Shown one piece after another: positions 33,514 to 44,178 of a stretch of 64,000 bases of DNA. Source of the DNA: Stenocarpella maydis (lineage: Eukaryota > Ascomycota > Sordariomycetes > Diaporthales > Diaporthaceae); assembly GCA_002270565.1 (NCBI GenBank), contig NQMI01000006.1, positions 640,244 to 704,243 of the forward strand, given 5' to 3'. Within the stretch, counting starts at the first letter, position 1. Every line of letters begins with the position of its first letter. The notes beneath the pieces are model-generated. The model saw only the letters and a list, made by a program, of their open reading frames with translations. It was not told the DNA's origin and made no database searches. Both the position numbers and the translations under genes were made by a program.

Positions 33514-36152
33514 GATGATAGTGTTTTGGATGTTGATGATGACGGAGATGAGGGTTCATGCCATTCCCTTGGCACGAAGGTACTGATCGGCCAACTTGTT
33601 TGAGACGAACTTAAGGATGAAGAGTTCCAGGCTCGAGGTCGAAATGGGATTGAGATCGCGGAGTCCTCCTGTCTCATGCGTCCGTAGGGAGACATGGGCC
33701 TTAGATCACAAACAGTGGATGATCTGAATTTGGGGACAATGCCAGTGGGCTTGTTCTGATATCTGGTGACTAATGTCCATGTAACTTTCCCGGGGTACAG
33801 CAATAAGTCGTCCGAACTAGAAACAGGTAGTCACTGGAGCCGAACATGATGTCCTGACTTAGGGTACTGACAACGAGTCGACCAGGTTTGAGGGATAATG
33901 GTTTACTTGGCCTTTGGAATGATGAACTCAGCAAAACCAACAGCTCATGGACATCCCATTCCAATGAACTACAAATAGCAGTGTGTAAAAAGCCCTTCTC
34001 CGTTATATGATCGAAGTGTAAACGGTCCTCCAACTTCAGATAGTCAATTCTCCCGCTACCAGTTCCAGCTTGCACTCCTGTACAACGCCTGGTCCCAGCT
34101 TGCGTACTCAACTCTGTTCTGGGTGCCCCCGATCGTCGAGCATGCCCTCGTCCACGCAAGGCGGCTCTCCGTCCCCTGCCTTGCCGCCACGTTCCCATCC
34201 ACCTCGTCACTCCGCAGACGTAGTTACCTTGTCGTAGACGGTCGGCAGCACTAAAGCATGGTATTTAGTCCGCAATGCTCCATATCAGCCACTCCCGCCG
34301 TACGCTGCCCCAAGTCCTCCTCGTGCTAGTACATGCGTGCGTACAACCCCGACCAAGCGAGCGAAACTAGTCCTCGAGAGTGCGATTCTTAGCAATGAAT
34401 TAGGTTGGGTCAAAGGTTCCTTCGTGGCCCCAGAAGCCGAGGTTGAGCATCATGGAATCTTCCCCATCACGATGTAGGTGTCCTTTCTCGGGCGTTGCTG
34501 TTGCTTTTGAGAAGCTGGGTGGGCGGACGTTGACTGATGTCGGCAGTCTCTCTGTTGCAAGCCAGCACCCGACGCTTGGCCCTAAGAAACCTAGTGATTA
34601 AGAACCACTGGAGGAAGCCTTGGAACATTCGGAGCTAAGGACGATCAAAGTGTACCTTGTATCTTCCTGGCGCCATTCCCGACATGCAGTCCACCACATC
34701 AGGCCTGCCATATAATCACAGCAGAGTCAGCCATGAAGAACACGACCGGTAGATTCCGGACAACCATGGCCTGTACCCGGGTATGATCGCTTCCACGTGA
34801 CTGACAACAACGCAGTTGTTTCCGTAATACATCACCTGGTTCGGCAGATGGAAATTGGCACGAATTGAGGAGGTCTCCCTCGCGCGATTCGCTTGGCACA
34901 TATTTGGAAGGCCATCGTGTTTACCACTGGCAATCGCAACACCATGTACCCCTGCCAGGATTGGGTTCAAGATAACAGAAACCAACTAAAATACTATCAC
35001 TGGGGCTTTGACTGGTGCAACAAAGAGGGCTGGGTGCCATGTGGCCTTACCGGTTCATCGCCCGCTCGCTGCAGTCGCTGTTGAAGTCGTACCCCAGCCT
35101 GTTCCTGGATATAAACGCTGCTGCTCTAAGTGTTTTCTGCATTGCCTAGCAATCGCCAGCATTCAGGTACAAGGCCATCACGACCCGCGATACGATGCAG
35201 GCCAAGCAACCTGTCTGGTCTGACACCCCCGCGGCATCCTCCCGCACACAAGCGCGCAGTTGACGGGCAGGGGCCTCCCCAGGTTCAACAGGTGGCCCTC
35301 GTACAGAGTAAATGGCAGCCTCGCCGGCAGGGGCGCGTGGTTACTGTTCCATGGCGGGCTGGACTATGTTGCCGGATGCCGCGCAACACTGCGTGCGTGT
35401 TTGGCGGCAGCGGCGCCGACAACAACAGTGGTGACCATCCAGGGGAACTCGTCGGGCTTTAGTGACAGCTTGCCACTCAAACCTCTCCACGGCGTTATAC
35501 CTCAGCGGCCCGTTGCCGTGCTAGCTTAAGCATGAGAGCTGCGGCGCGTCAGGGGCGGGCCTACCCAAGGGCGCTCCTGGGCCTGGCCTTTATGAGTACT
35601 CCATTGAGCGAGTGCGCCTAGGTGGAAATTCACGATTGGTCGATGGACTCGCCGGGTTTCGTTGGGTTGCCGCCTCAGTCGTCCACGGCGCGACGAGTCA
35701 AGAAGGCTTCAGCTTGGGGAGGAACGAGCGTCGAGGGCGTTCCCACGTGGGGGGGATCTGTTTCGCGGGGGCTACGCAGGCGGACGCTCAGCCAGATGAC
35801 CTTGAGTGGAGACTCGAGGGGGCAAGAGGTTGTCGTTGTGTCGGAGGGGGCTCCGCGGTCATTTTTGGTAATTGAGCAACGGCTGGTTAGTCGTGCTATC
35901 GTGTGGAGAGAGGCACGACACCGAATTTCTCCTCTTATTCCTGTGGTCGCTCAATGGAGGGTCTGTTATCCAAGTTCGAGATGGACAGCTAGAGAATTGT
36001 GAGCGGCTGATGATGATGGATTGTGCTGGAGAGCAAGAAAAACCTTGATCGACATCAAACACCTCGACGTGTCCGCTTCGATCTCCAGGGCGGGGCCCAC
36101 GAGTTTGTAAATCGAAACAGAGTTAAAAGGCCGCTGTAGACGGCATTTCTTC
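33514..36152. other. Intergenic, possible decayed frames, no supported gene
   Basis: GC-rich from about 35200 to 35880. On the minus strand a short frame starts MTAEPPPTQRQPLAP near 35868 after a pyrimidine-rich leader, and a protein-like stretch LKVIWLSVRLRSPRETD follows in another frame, so a small decayed gene is possible. On the plus strand at 34893-35084 a 63-codon frame reads NQLKYYHWGFDWCNKEGWVP but ends quickly. Neither could be extended. Confidence 0.35.
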
Positions 36153-36590
36153 TCACAGATTGAGGTTACGCTGGATTATCTGTATTGATCGTGGATGCAG
36201 CTTCTGTGACTGGTCCTCTGGGGTTCTATGAAGTCGTCTACCTCCTAGTTTGAGGGGTGTGTCATCATTACTGCTAATTCTACTGGCTCCCTGTGAGCCA
36301 ACCCTTCGTATCATTTTTTCCCCTGTGCCCTGCGTCACTCCAGGTTGTCCGTTGCATACCGCCAGCTCATCACCGGCAGGAGAGGGCGCACCAGAGGCAC
36401 GTGCGGGCATGGCCAAGGCCGTGATGGCAAACGTGCCATGGATCATGGCCGACGCAAGAACCACTACAGGGCGTCGGAAGACCGGACGGTCGGTAGCAGT
36501 AGCGCTGGCAAGTGGGCTCGTCAGGAGGCGTGCCAGGGCGAACGAGGTGGCGGCGATATAAACGCCCGAGAGCATCTGATAGCATGGCAA
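36153..36590 (-). CDS. Possible small membrane-like protein
   Basis: A 145-residue frame begins MPCYQMLSGVYIAATSFALA. It contains two hydrophobic stretches, about residues 6-30 and 42-65 (VVVLASAMIHGTFAITALAM), followed by a polar tail. If real it would span a membrane twice. There is no splice signal, homologue or promoter to support it, and the plus strand is also open (36250-36561), so it may be a GC-driven accident. Confidence 0.22.
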   Translation of the reverse strand: MPCYQMLSGVYIAATSFALARLLTSPLASATATDRPVFRRPVVVLASAMIHGTFAITALAMPARASGAPSPAGDELAVCNGQPGVTQGTGEKMIRRVGSQGASRISSNDDTPLKLGGRRLHRTPEDQSQKLHPRSIQIIQRNLNL

Positions 36591-36649
36591 CGGGGTCGTT
36601 CGTTACTCAGAACCCAAGACCTCCCTGACAGCCGCCGCCTTCTGGGATA

Positions 36650-37438
36650 TCACCTTTGGCGCAGACAACAACCCGCCTTCGTCACAAGCTCATCCGTCAG
36701 AGCGGCCCGACCAGGAGTGATGTCCATGTTTACGACATCGCCGGCCTCACACCGCATAACGATGAAACGCAGCTCCGCCTGCCAGTTGATTACCGCCCGG
36801 TCATCATCGTCAAACTCGAATTTGGACAGAAGGTCCTCGTAGACCTCTTCCCATGTCCCCTGGGCCGCCACCACCTCGTTGAAGAGCTCGCCCTTCTGAT
36901 TGAGCTCGTTGCGGAGGCTGACGAGGCTATCGACGAGCAGCTGCTTCTTCATCGATTGCGGCCTGTCGATGGTGTGCTGCGTGTAGAGGCTGAGGCTGTG
37001 GCAGCTCTCGTAGGGAGGGAAGTGTTGTCTGATGGCCTCCTCAACAGCCAGGAGGCGGGCCTGGTTCCAAATAAGCTTCCGAATATCTGGCACGATCAGA
37101 CTCTTGAGGCACCCCACGGTCTTCCGCTTGAGGTGGTGCTCTCCGTGAATTTGTCTGAACCATCCATTTTCGTGTTTACTTGTGGATGTGATGGTAGTGG
37201 TAGGTTGCCTTGTCGCTCTGACGATGAAAAACGCGCTGGGAGAGGGTGCAGGTTGCTGGGGAAGAAGACTTTGTCGCGTGGGCCCTCGCAAGTTGATCAA
37301 AACACCACTGGGAACTGATGCTCCGGAGCTCACCAGGCCTGGCAGGCATCGCACCTGGGACGCCCCCGTCCGGTCGGGGTCGGGGTTGACATTGGGTACC
37401 CCGGGCGGCCGGGAGCCCAACATCGTGCAATGATGCAT
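36650..37438 (-). CDS. Hypothetical helical protein, unrecognised
   Basis: From the ATG at 37438 the minus frame is open for 262 residues. The first 100 are Pro/Thr-rich and look disordered. The rest is convincingly protein-like and helical: SLIVPDIRKLIWNQARLLAV, MKKQLLVDSLVSLRNELNQK, then an acidic segment WEEVYEDLLSKFEFDDDDRA and ELRFIVMRCEAGDVVNMDI. The frame is also open upstream of this ATG. The plus strand is open over the same region (36656-37318), but its translation is Leu/Val-rich and looks like the antisense shadow. No domain is recognised. It could be an internal part of a larger decayed gene. Confidence 0.4.
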   Translation of the reverse strand: MHHCTMLGSRPPGVPNVNPDPDRTGASQVRCLPGLVSSGASVPSGVLINLRGPTRQSLLPQQPAPSPSAFFIVRATRQPTTTITSTSKHENGWFRQIHGEHHLKRKTVGCLKSLIVPDIRKLIWNQARLLAVEEAIRQHFPPYESCHSLSLYTQHTIDRPQSMKKQLLVDSLVSLRNELNQKGELFNEVVAAQGTWEEVYEDLLSKFEFDDDDRAVINWQAELRFIVMRCEAGDVVNMDITPGRAALTDELVTKAGCCLRQR

Positions 37439-38356
37439 GCTGCCAGAAACCTCGACACTGCTTTGTGCAAGGAGCCAGCCTTGCTCCAAATAGCCCTGGC
37501 GAGCTCACGTGTCCATGATTGCTACACCATAACATTGTTAGCGTCGAGGACTACTACGTAGACTCGGTAGAACTTACGGGACCTCTGTACCCTTCACGCG
37601 AGGCCAGGAATTGTCACACCCTGAAGGTGGTGATGGGTGTTGTTGGGGACCTCTGTGCCCTGGGTGTAGTGTCGGGAGGATGGACAAAGAATTGAGCTTC
37701 AAACCTGTGCCATGTGCTTTTCTATCAGCGGCTGGGGTCAAATCATTATCGTCCGGCAGGCATCGGATCGGATTATATTCAGACTATCCCACCTGCTAAC
37801 TACTTAGTAGGTAGCCATACGTCGAGGACCTACCACAGGCCGGCTCGTCTGATATTCCGGGGGTGAAGATGGCGCCATGCTGAATTACTTCTAAGTGCCA
37901 CTGCCACTACCTTGGTAGAGACCATAAAGCTGGCCAGTGGGCTGATAGGTAATCTGGTTGTCTTGAACAGCCGCCTATTCTTTGGGCCTCGTCTTAGAAA
38001 TATAGGTTTTTTGTATTGTGTTCGAGATCCAATTGAGGACAGCTTCATGTCGAACAATAACATCGTGGGTGATAATTCATCTACGTAAGCATCAACGTGT
38101 TGCACCAAGTGCGGGCAGTAACTACCAAGGTACCAACAATTTTCTCTTAGGAAGAGACATGGGTGCCACAGGAGCAAAACGTGAAAGCCAGTGACAACTT
38201 TCAAATCCCTTGGAATGATCACCCGAAACCTTGGTCATTCGTCACAGCCCTCTGAGCCCGGTGCGGAAATGCTGCTCCAACCAGGCGGATCGCCTGCCCC
38301 GTGTATGCCGCAGCCGGACCCGATTCGTCATATCCATTGCTGCTTGCGGGAGCCAC
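37439..38356. other. Intergenic, nothing found
   Basis: No supported gene, repeat or RNA. Short frames only. Confidence 0.45.
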
Positions 38357-39948
38357 TCAATCCGCATCATCGTCCTCACCCCGCTCATGGGCGTTGCTAT
38401 CGCTGCCCGTTCTGTGGGCTGGAAATCCAACGAGTGTCGCAGGGCTCTCATCAGTCGACCCGTCGCCAACCTCAAGCTCGTGACTGTCTTCCTTGCCGTC
38501 CTCGGCGGCATTCCGTCCTGAATTCTGTCCCTTCCAGCCGGCTGCAGGCTTAGGAACATCAGTGGGGCTCTCTGAAGCGGACTTCACCTCCCGAAGCTTT
38601 GCCGAGCGGTACTTGGCCTGGCAGGCGTTCAACGTGTGGCGGGGGAGCATCTGCAAGTAGAATTGCTGGGTCAGCAACTATATACAGGTAGCATTCCTGT
38701 GTTGTAATCCTCCAGGTTTTGCTCTTGGGGTGCTCACATTGGAGATTTCGCCCCAGGACCGGCCGGAACCACGCGCCGTGGCCAGTGTGTTGACCTCTTC
38801 CTCAGTCCAGGAAAAATTCCCCTTGTTTGCAGTATTGCGCGCTGCAACGGGCTCGGTTGGTGATAAGGATGAGCCCGATGGTTCACCACGCCGAGGTTTC
38901 TTTGCTTGCCTCTTGAGGGTTTCACCTTGATCGCCAGGTTGGGCGGGCTCCGAACCACTTCGCAGGCGCTTGGTGTTTTGGATAAAATCTGCCTGAGCAG
39001 ATGTGTCATCCTTGGATGCCGCGAGCTGATCAAGGGCCTTGTAGCCATTCTCAATTTCATGTCGGAGGTGTGCAGGCTCAGTGACCGCCGGTGCGGCCTG
39101 AAGATAAGTGCCCTGGCTGGTAAGCGCGGTCGTGATCTGGCTGTTTTTCACGGCTTCGGGTTGCTGAAAGCCGTAGAGGTCGTCCTCACTGGCTGGGATG
39201 TAGGAGGACGAGAGACTGACTGGTCGACTGGTTATGTAGCTGGCTGCGTCGAAGGGATCGTAATCCTCCGGCTCAATGTACGTGCTTGCATTCACACCCT
39301 GGTCCTCAAATGCCATCTGCCCGATCTCATTGACGACGCCGCTCACAAGGTCACACACACAGCTTCTGAACCACTCCGTGGCCACACGGTTTCTTTGCAA
39401 CGTCAGCGCTCCTCCATTGACCCCTCCAAGGTGCCTTTTACTTACTCAGCGTGACAGATGTCATTCCACTGCAGGGCAGCACGTGCAGCGCCAGTTCCTG
39501 CGTATGTGACGACCTCAGAGAGGGGAATCTCGAAGCGATGTCGGTGATCCTTGGCGACCTTCTCAATTTGGGCTGTGATTGCAGCTTTGAACGACTGCAG
39601 ATGAATTGTAGACCTTCTGCTCGTCAGTAGGTATGTTTGACCTGGAGGGGTCTGTCACGTTAGAGAGATCCAATTGCTTACCTGTTTGGGAAGCTCATCA
39701 GTCGAAAGCGAAGCACACTCTCGGCTGCCTGGCAGCTCAGCTTGATTACAGCGCTATGTGTTGTCAGCTTCCTTGCCTTTGTGCTCAGCGCCGTGTAGCA
39801 AGATGGAGTCGTTGCAAAAACTCACGAAGTATCCATTCTGAATGATCAAGGAAAGAGACAGCAGGGTATAAGCACCGGAGCGAAGAAGGTTGATGATCTT
39901 TGACGTTGTCGTGGGTACAATCAATGTATTCGTGACGTTGACAGCCAT
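38357..39948 (-). CDS. Five-exon Myb/SANT-like nuclear protein
   Basis: Exons 39826-39948, 39682-39753, 39446-39594, 38738-39392 and 38357-38650 give 430 residues. Every intron has clear signals (donors GTGAGT, GTAAGC, GTAAGT, GTGAGC; branch GCTGAC in several) and the phases agree. The N-terminal 160 residues form an unrecognised helical domain. The middle is Ser/Pro-rich and disordered, with a basic nuclear-localisation-like stretch (KRQAKKPRR). A Myb/SANT-like motif is created across the last intron: NFSWTEEEVNTLATARGSG, then SWGEIS joined to MLPRHTLNACQAKYRSAKLR. It has the spaced Trp and helix pattern of such DNA-binding repeats. The tail is acidic. A DNA-binding role is inferred from the motif; targets are unknown. 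A TATA box lies at 40013-40019. Confidence 0.8.
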
Positions 39949-40012
39949 GGTGTTGCTGGAGTGATTGGGGGGGGGGGGTTTGGAAAGTTGACGGGCAGAG
40001 GTAGGTAAAAGA

Positions 40013-40019
40013 TTATATA
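40013..40019 (-). promoter_or_regulatory. TATA box of the Myb/SANT-like gene
   Basis: TATATAA on the minus strand, about 65 bp upstream of the ATG at 39948. A poly-G run (39967-39978) lies between them. Confidence 0.45.
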
Positions 40020-41400
40020 GAAATCCCGTGCCACAAAAAAACCCATTATGTGGACCCAAGCAGCGGCCACCTCAACACTTTTACTTTAGGGTGGTTTGAT
40101 ACTGCTCGAGGGGGCCAGGTACTACTTTCAGCCGAAACGAGTGGTCTGTCAGTGGAGCCTGCTACCGTCCCCTAAACGTTAAGACGGGTCACGATTATCA
40201 ATCTGCTAGATGAGAGAAGTGAAGGATACTGATTGAATGGCTTTATCATTATTCACCCTCCAACTTGGATTCATCTTTGGCACGGCGCAACCTGGTGCCA
40301 GCACAATTCTATGGTGGTATGATCCGTTCTGTCCTACATAACTCTGCTTGAGCCGTACTGGTCTACCCACGGCACTTGAGCCCTTTCATGCGCTCAGTTG
40401 ACGCGGTTGTGATGTTCCAGCCATCAGATGTGGCATTTACGAATGCGAGGTCATGATTTGTGAGCAAAGGCAACATTAATGTTTGCGGACACAGAAAAGA
40501 GGGCCTAAGAGAAACCGAAAAGCTCGATGTTACGATAAATAAAACAAAGAAAAGAATGATGAGAACTTTTCTTGCATCTCGACTTCAAATTTAGGCCTCC
40601 TTCTCAAGTGCAGGGAGGATAGACTGGGCTGGCCAATCGTCTAACATCAGTAACCCTGACATGCAATCATTCTCGCAGACATTGGGCCTCGTTCGGATCG
40701 CCTGTGGTGGTAACTACCTATTCATATCGCATTAGGGTGCTTTTAGTTCAAATAAGCTTCAAGACGTCGGGACCCCCGGACTTCCACCGCTTGCTAGCCG
40801 CAGGCAAGGCTTGGGGACTGAACATAAACACCTAGCCTTCGTTCTTGTTCAATCTCTCCGATTTCTTGTTATTAAGGGTAGTTTCTCTATCCATGTCATT
40901 GAGTGTCTCTTCATGGAATCTGCTAAGAGCAGCAAGTGCTTGCCAAGCTTGGGCATGCGCTCGATTACTTATAGTCGAGGACAAGAGGGTACAGTTGCGT
41001 CTGTGGGTAGGCGATCTCAAAATGGGGTTCGTGTTTCCTGGCTCGTATCCACAGCATGTTTGGTAATCCCAAGCTCCACTCGTTTTACTGGAGATGTTCT
41101 TGGATTCTCTGAGCTACCCAGTGGTGTACCCGACAAGTAACGGCTCTGGTCTGTTCTGTAACTGATCCTGTTCTTCTACAGCGTAAAGTTACGCCACGGA
41201 GAATGCCCCCCATTATTGACTATGATAAGCAGACCGACCCGGATGATGTCTAGGGAATCATAGGACCCAAAAATTAGCAAGTTCAATCATGTGTATTCTG
41301 AAGTGTCTAAGAGGTTCTCCTCATGGAATGCTTCGTGATAATGGTACCGTCTATGAAAATTGCGTACCATTGACTGGATAATCCATTACCAACGCCGCGC
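40020..41400. other. Intergenic, no supported gene
   Basis: Plus-strand frames at 40811-41140 overlap in two registers without domain features. No transposon ends seen. Confidence 0.4.
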
Positions 41401-41404
41401 TGAC

Positions 41405-41537
41405 TGAGATAATATAAATCGCAGCACTAGAAAAAATCCCCTTCCACCTGTCTTTACAGCCTAGCTGAGTGAGAGAGTATAAATTCCAGCACTGTCACCT
41501 TGTAAAAAAAAAATCCCTTCCACGTGTCTTTACGGCC
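41405..41537. repeat. Imperfect tandem duplication with TATA-like cores
   Basis: Two consecutive copies (41405-41461 and about 41470-41537) share a TATAAAT-like core, CCAGCACT/GCAGCACT, an A-run and CCTTCCAC(C/G)TGTCTTTAC(A/G)GCC. The second ends 31 bp before the ATG of the SurE-like relic, so the core promoter of that gene has been doubled. Confidence 0.8.
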
Positions 41538-41567
41538 CATTTCTCCTGACCCCCATCTTATATCAAG

Positions 41568-42525
41568 ATGCATCTTCCTTTTTCGATCCTCTTGGCTCCA
41601 CTAGCTGCGCAGGCCGTCAATATTATGCTTGCAAACGGATGATTGCTGAGCTGAGAAAAACATCCGGGTGTTTTATGACACCATCGCCGGCGCAGGGGAG
41701 AACGCGGTCATTTCAGCTCCAGTCGACAACAGATCCGGTTCTGGCTCATCTGACGCTACGCCCGGGACGGTGACATCGGGTTGCGAGTTCAACAGTTTCG
41801 GGGCAGGAAGTTTTCCGCCGTACGGCTACAACAGCTCCAACACCCGGTTCAACTACGTTGACTCATATCCCGTGACGGCTGAGGTACGGAATTCAAACCC
41901 TTCCACCCAGATTCTTTGGCGGCGCGCCGGATATCTCCGTGTCAGGCTACAATATCGGAGGCGAAACTTCCTCTCTCCACCATCGCGAGCAGGCCTGGTA
42001 CTCATCATTCAATAGCCAACCTCGGCTCCTTGACTCTCATTTCCGGCACCGTCGGTGCAGCCACCGAGACCGTGCTCGAGAGCAACCCAGCGATCGCTTT
42101 TGGTGGCTCATCGGGGTCGCAGATCTCATACACCACCGCCATGCAAACTTACCAGGCGGTCTATGCCCAGAGTGCTCTCCTCCAACGTCACCACCACCCT
42201 CGTTGACTCCGGTAAGCCTTACCTCCCGGGTGGTATTTGGCTCAACGTAAAATACCCGGCCGTCAGCAGCAGCACCTGTCCGTCTTCCTCGGGCTTCAAA
42301 TTCATTCTCTCGCGCATCAACTCGGCTCCTTCGTCAACACCGGTGGATTTTCAGACTTTTGGATGCACCTGACTTCCGACGGAGAGCTCTGTCGTAGGGA
42401 CGTCTGGATGCTACGCCAGTATCAGTGTGGGGGTTGCGAGTAACAAGATGGACGCGACTGCTGCCGTCCAAGCTGTGGTGCTGGGCAAGCTACAGGCTAT
42501 TTTTTCTTGCTTCCCAATGCCTTGA
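41568..42525 (+). pseudogene. SurE-like (acid) phosphatase pseudogene
   Basis: The frame begins MHLPFSILLAPLAAQAVNIM, a signal peptide running into the first strand of the SurE fold. SurE nucleotidases then need an Asn-Asp-Asp metal site; here the bases just after 41630 are frameshifted at exactly that point. Further recognisable blocks follow in different frames: FYDTIAGAGENAVISAPVDN (41668), GGAPDISVSGYNIG (about 41923-41960), SGTVGAATETVLESNPAIAF (about 42045), SGKPYLPGGIWLNVKYP (about 42211) and SSVVGTSGCYASISVGVASN (about 42385), ending TGA at 42525. At least five frame changes, none with splice signals, make it non-functional unless the sequence is faulty. Family proteins are about 300 residues, and the preserved span fits that length. 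Confidence 0.8.
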
Positions 42526-43103
42526 GTAATTTCAATACTAACTGGTCACATTGGGAGGTGTTACCAAAGTGAGATTTAACTGAGGGAGGAATTCAACTTC
42601 GGCCGCCAAGCAGCGGTGATCCAGTTATCATCCACCAGACCACATATCACATCATCATTTTCTCTCGAATGTGATGATACTGTGCCCATTTTATAACAAT
42701 ACCTTTGAGAAAAAAAAAGGTGGTCTACTAATTCCTTGTAATGCTATCTTCAATATCCTCCTCGATACCCCATGGGCCCTGACGCTAGTCGTTATTGATG
42801 CAAAAGAGTGTGTCGATGTGATTCTGAAACGAGTGTAGTGATTGCCACGCTCATTGATCATTGAGGGGGCCAAAAAGCATATTCCAGTATTAATTATAAG
42901 TCAGACCCAGAGACCGGTGCCCCTGAGGGAAGTTGATTGAAACGATTGCACGGTTTTTGGTGCGTTGAGCCACAGTATTTGATTTTTTTAGGGAGAAAAG
43001 GACGAGTGGCTCGCTGTTGACTTCAGAGTGAGTGCCGTTGGTTACGGTACGGAGATATCAAGGCGAGCAAGTATCCAGCTGATATCCGAGCTTAGACTGA
43101 CCT
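42526..43103. other. Intergenic between SurE relic and chitinase
   Basis: Convergent 3' flanks; AT-rich, with poly-A at 42710-42718. No gene or repeat seen. Confidence 0.5.
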
Positions 43104-44178
43104 CTACCCGAGTGAGCTCTTGACAGCCTGGGGAAATTCATCATCAACCATGGCGAAACCGGCATCCCAGATACCAACACCACCGAATCCAGTCAAGTTC
43201 ATCTTCCTCACAGACTCGATTGTCTTCTTGATCTCGTCAGCAGACTGGATATTAGTGCTGGCCGCGCCCTCGCCGCCCGGGATGCCGAGGAACAGCTTCG
43301 GACTTGGGCTGGCAGCAGCGAACTTGTTTGCCCATGCCTTGATCGTGCTGCTGAATTCAGAGCCGCCAATCCCCTGAGCCTCGTTATTGTAGAACTGAAC
43401 GTTGACAAAGTCTAGCATAGGCAGTACGCTGTCGGGGATTGAGGACTCGGCCTCGTCGAAGAAGGCGCACATGGGCTCGGCACTCATTATATACTGGCGC
43501 GAGGAATCGGAATCCATCTTGCTTCTCATCTCGGTGACAAACTCCTTGTAAAACGAGCCATTTCCTGACTCATTGTCAAGATCCAGCCCGTCTAGAGTGA
43601 CATCACTGCCGAAGGGCCTTATATCTGTGGAGTCATTGCCGCCGAGATATAGGTTCCTGTCGGATGCCTGTCAGTATTTTCATAATATCTGCGAGCATAT
43701 CTAATACACACCAGACTTGGTCAGCGGCTGTTTCAGCCTCATCTGCACTGCCAAAGGTGGCATTCGAGAATCTCTCATCGCCACCAAAGGAGATCATGAC
43801 CTTCTTGCCCCTCCCCTGGCAACCAGAGATTTGATCTGCGATGCTCTTGCCTCCCTCGGGTGCAACAGTGCCGTCAAAAAGTTCAAACCCCGGCTGTTTC
43901 TTCTGGGCCTCGCTCGGGCTGCCGGTGTCTTTGCCCATATTGAGCTTCGGGGGGTTTAAGCTGGTGATGAACGCGAGGATGACAATGTCGAAGTTGTCGT
44001 TTTCGCATACCTCGGAGAGGCTCGTAGCCTCCGTGCTTTGACCGTAAAATGTCATAACACTTTTTCCATCTCCGACATCTGCGCGCTTGATTGTGCGGTG
44101 GGGACGGCGCGAAGTGTGAGGAGCAGCGGTGGTGGTACAAGCAGCCAGCGAGACGGCGAGGATAGTCGGAAGTCTCAT
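43104..44178 (-). CDS. Secreted GH18 chitinase, class III type
   Basis: Exon 1 (43712-44178) and exon 2 (43104-43656) are joined across a 55-bp intron (GTGTGT donor, CCGACAG acceptor, phase 2) to give 339 residues. A signal peptide (about 1-19) is followed by a dibasic site. GH18 hallmarks are present: the SxGG motif (KKVMISFGGDER) and the catalytic DxxDxDxE motif at Asp178, Asp181, Asp183 and Glu185 (LDGLDLDNE), whose Glu is the proton donor. The later conserved strand FVNVQFYNN and a C-terminal GGVGIWDAGF also fit. The enzyme hydrolyses beta-1,4 links of chitin outside the cell, serving wall remodelling, nutrition or mycoparasitism. No chitin-binding module is attached. The acceptor 11 bases earlier breaks the frame, so this junction is secure. 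Confidence 0.93.

Noticed and set aside
33770..34210. A 146-codon minus frame upstream of the protease homologue
   Set aside because: Arg/Gly-rich start and featureless remainder, no splice link to the protease gene, which has its own signal peptide and start.
36656..37318. A 220-codon plus-strand frame (MAQTTTRLRHK...)
   Set aside because: It is antisense to a more protein-like minus-strand frame with charged helices; its own translation is Leu/Val-rich and lacks any motif.
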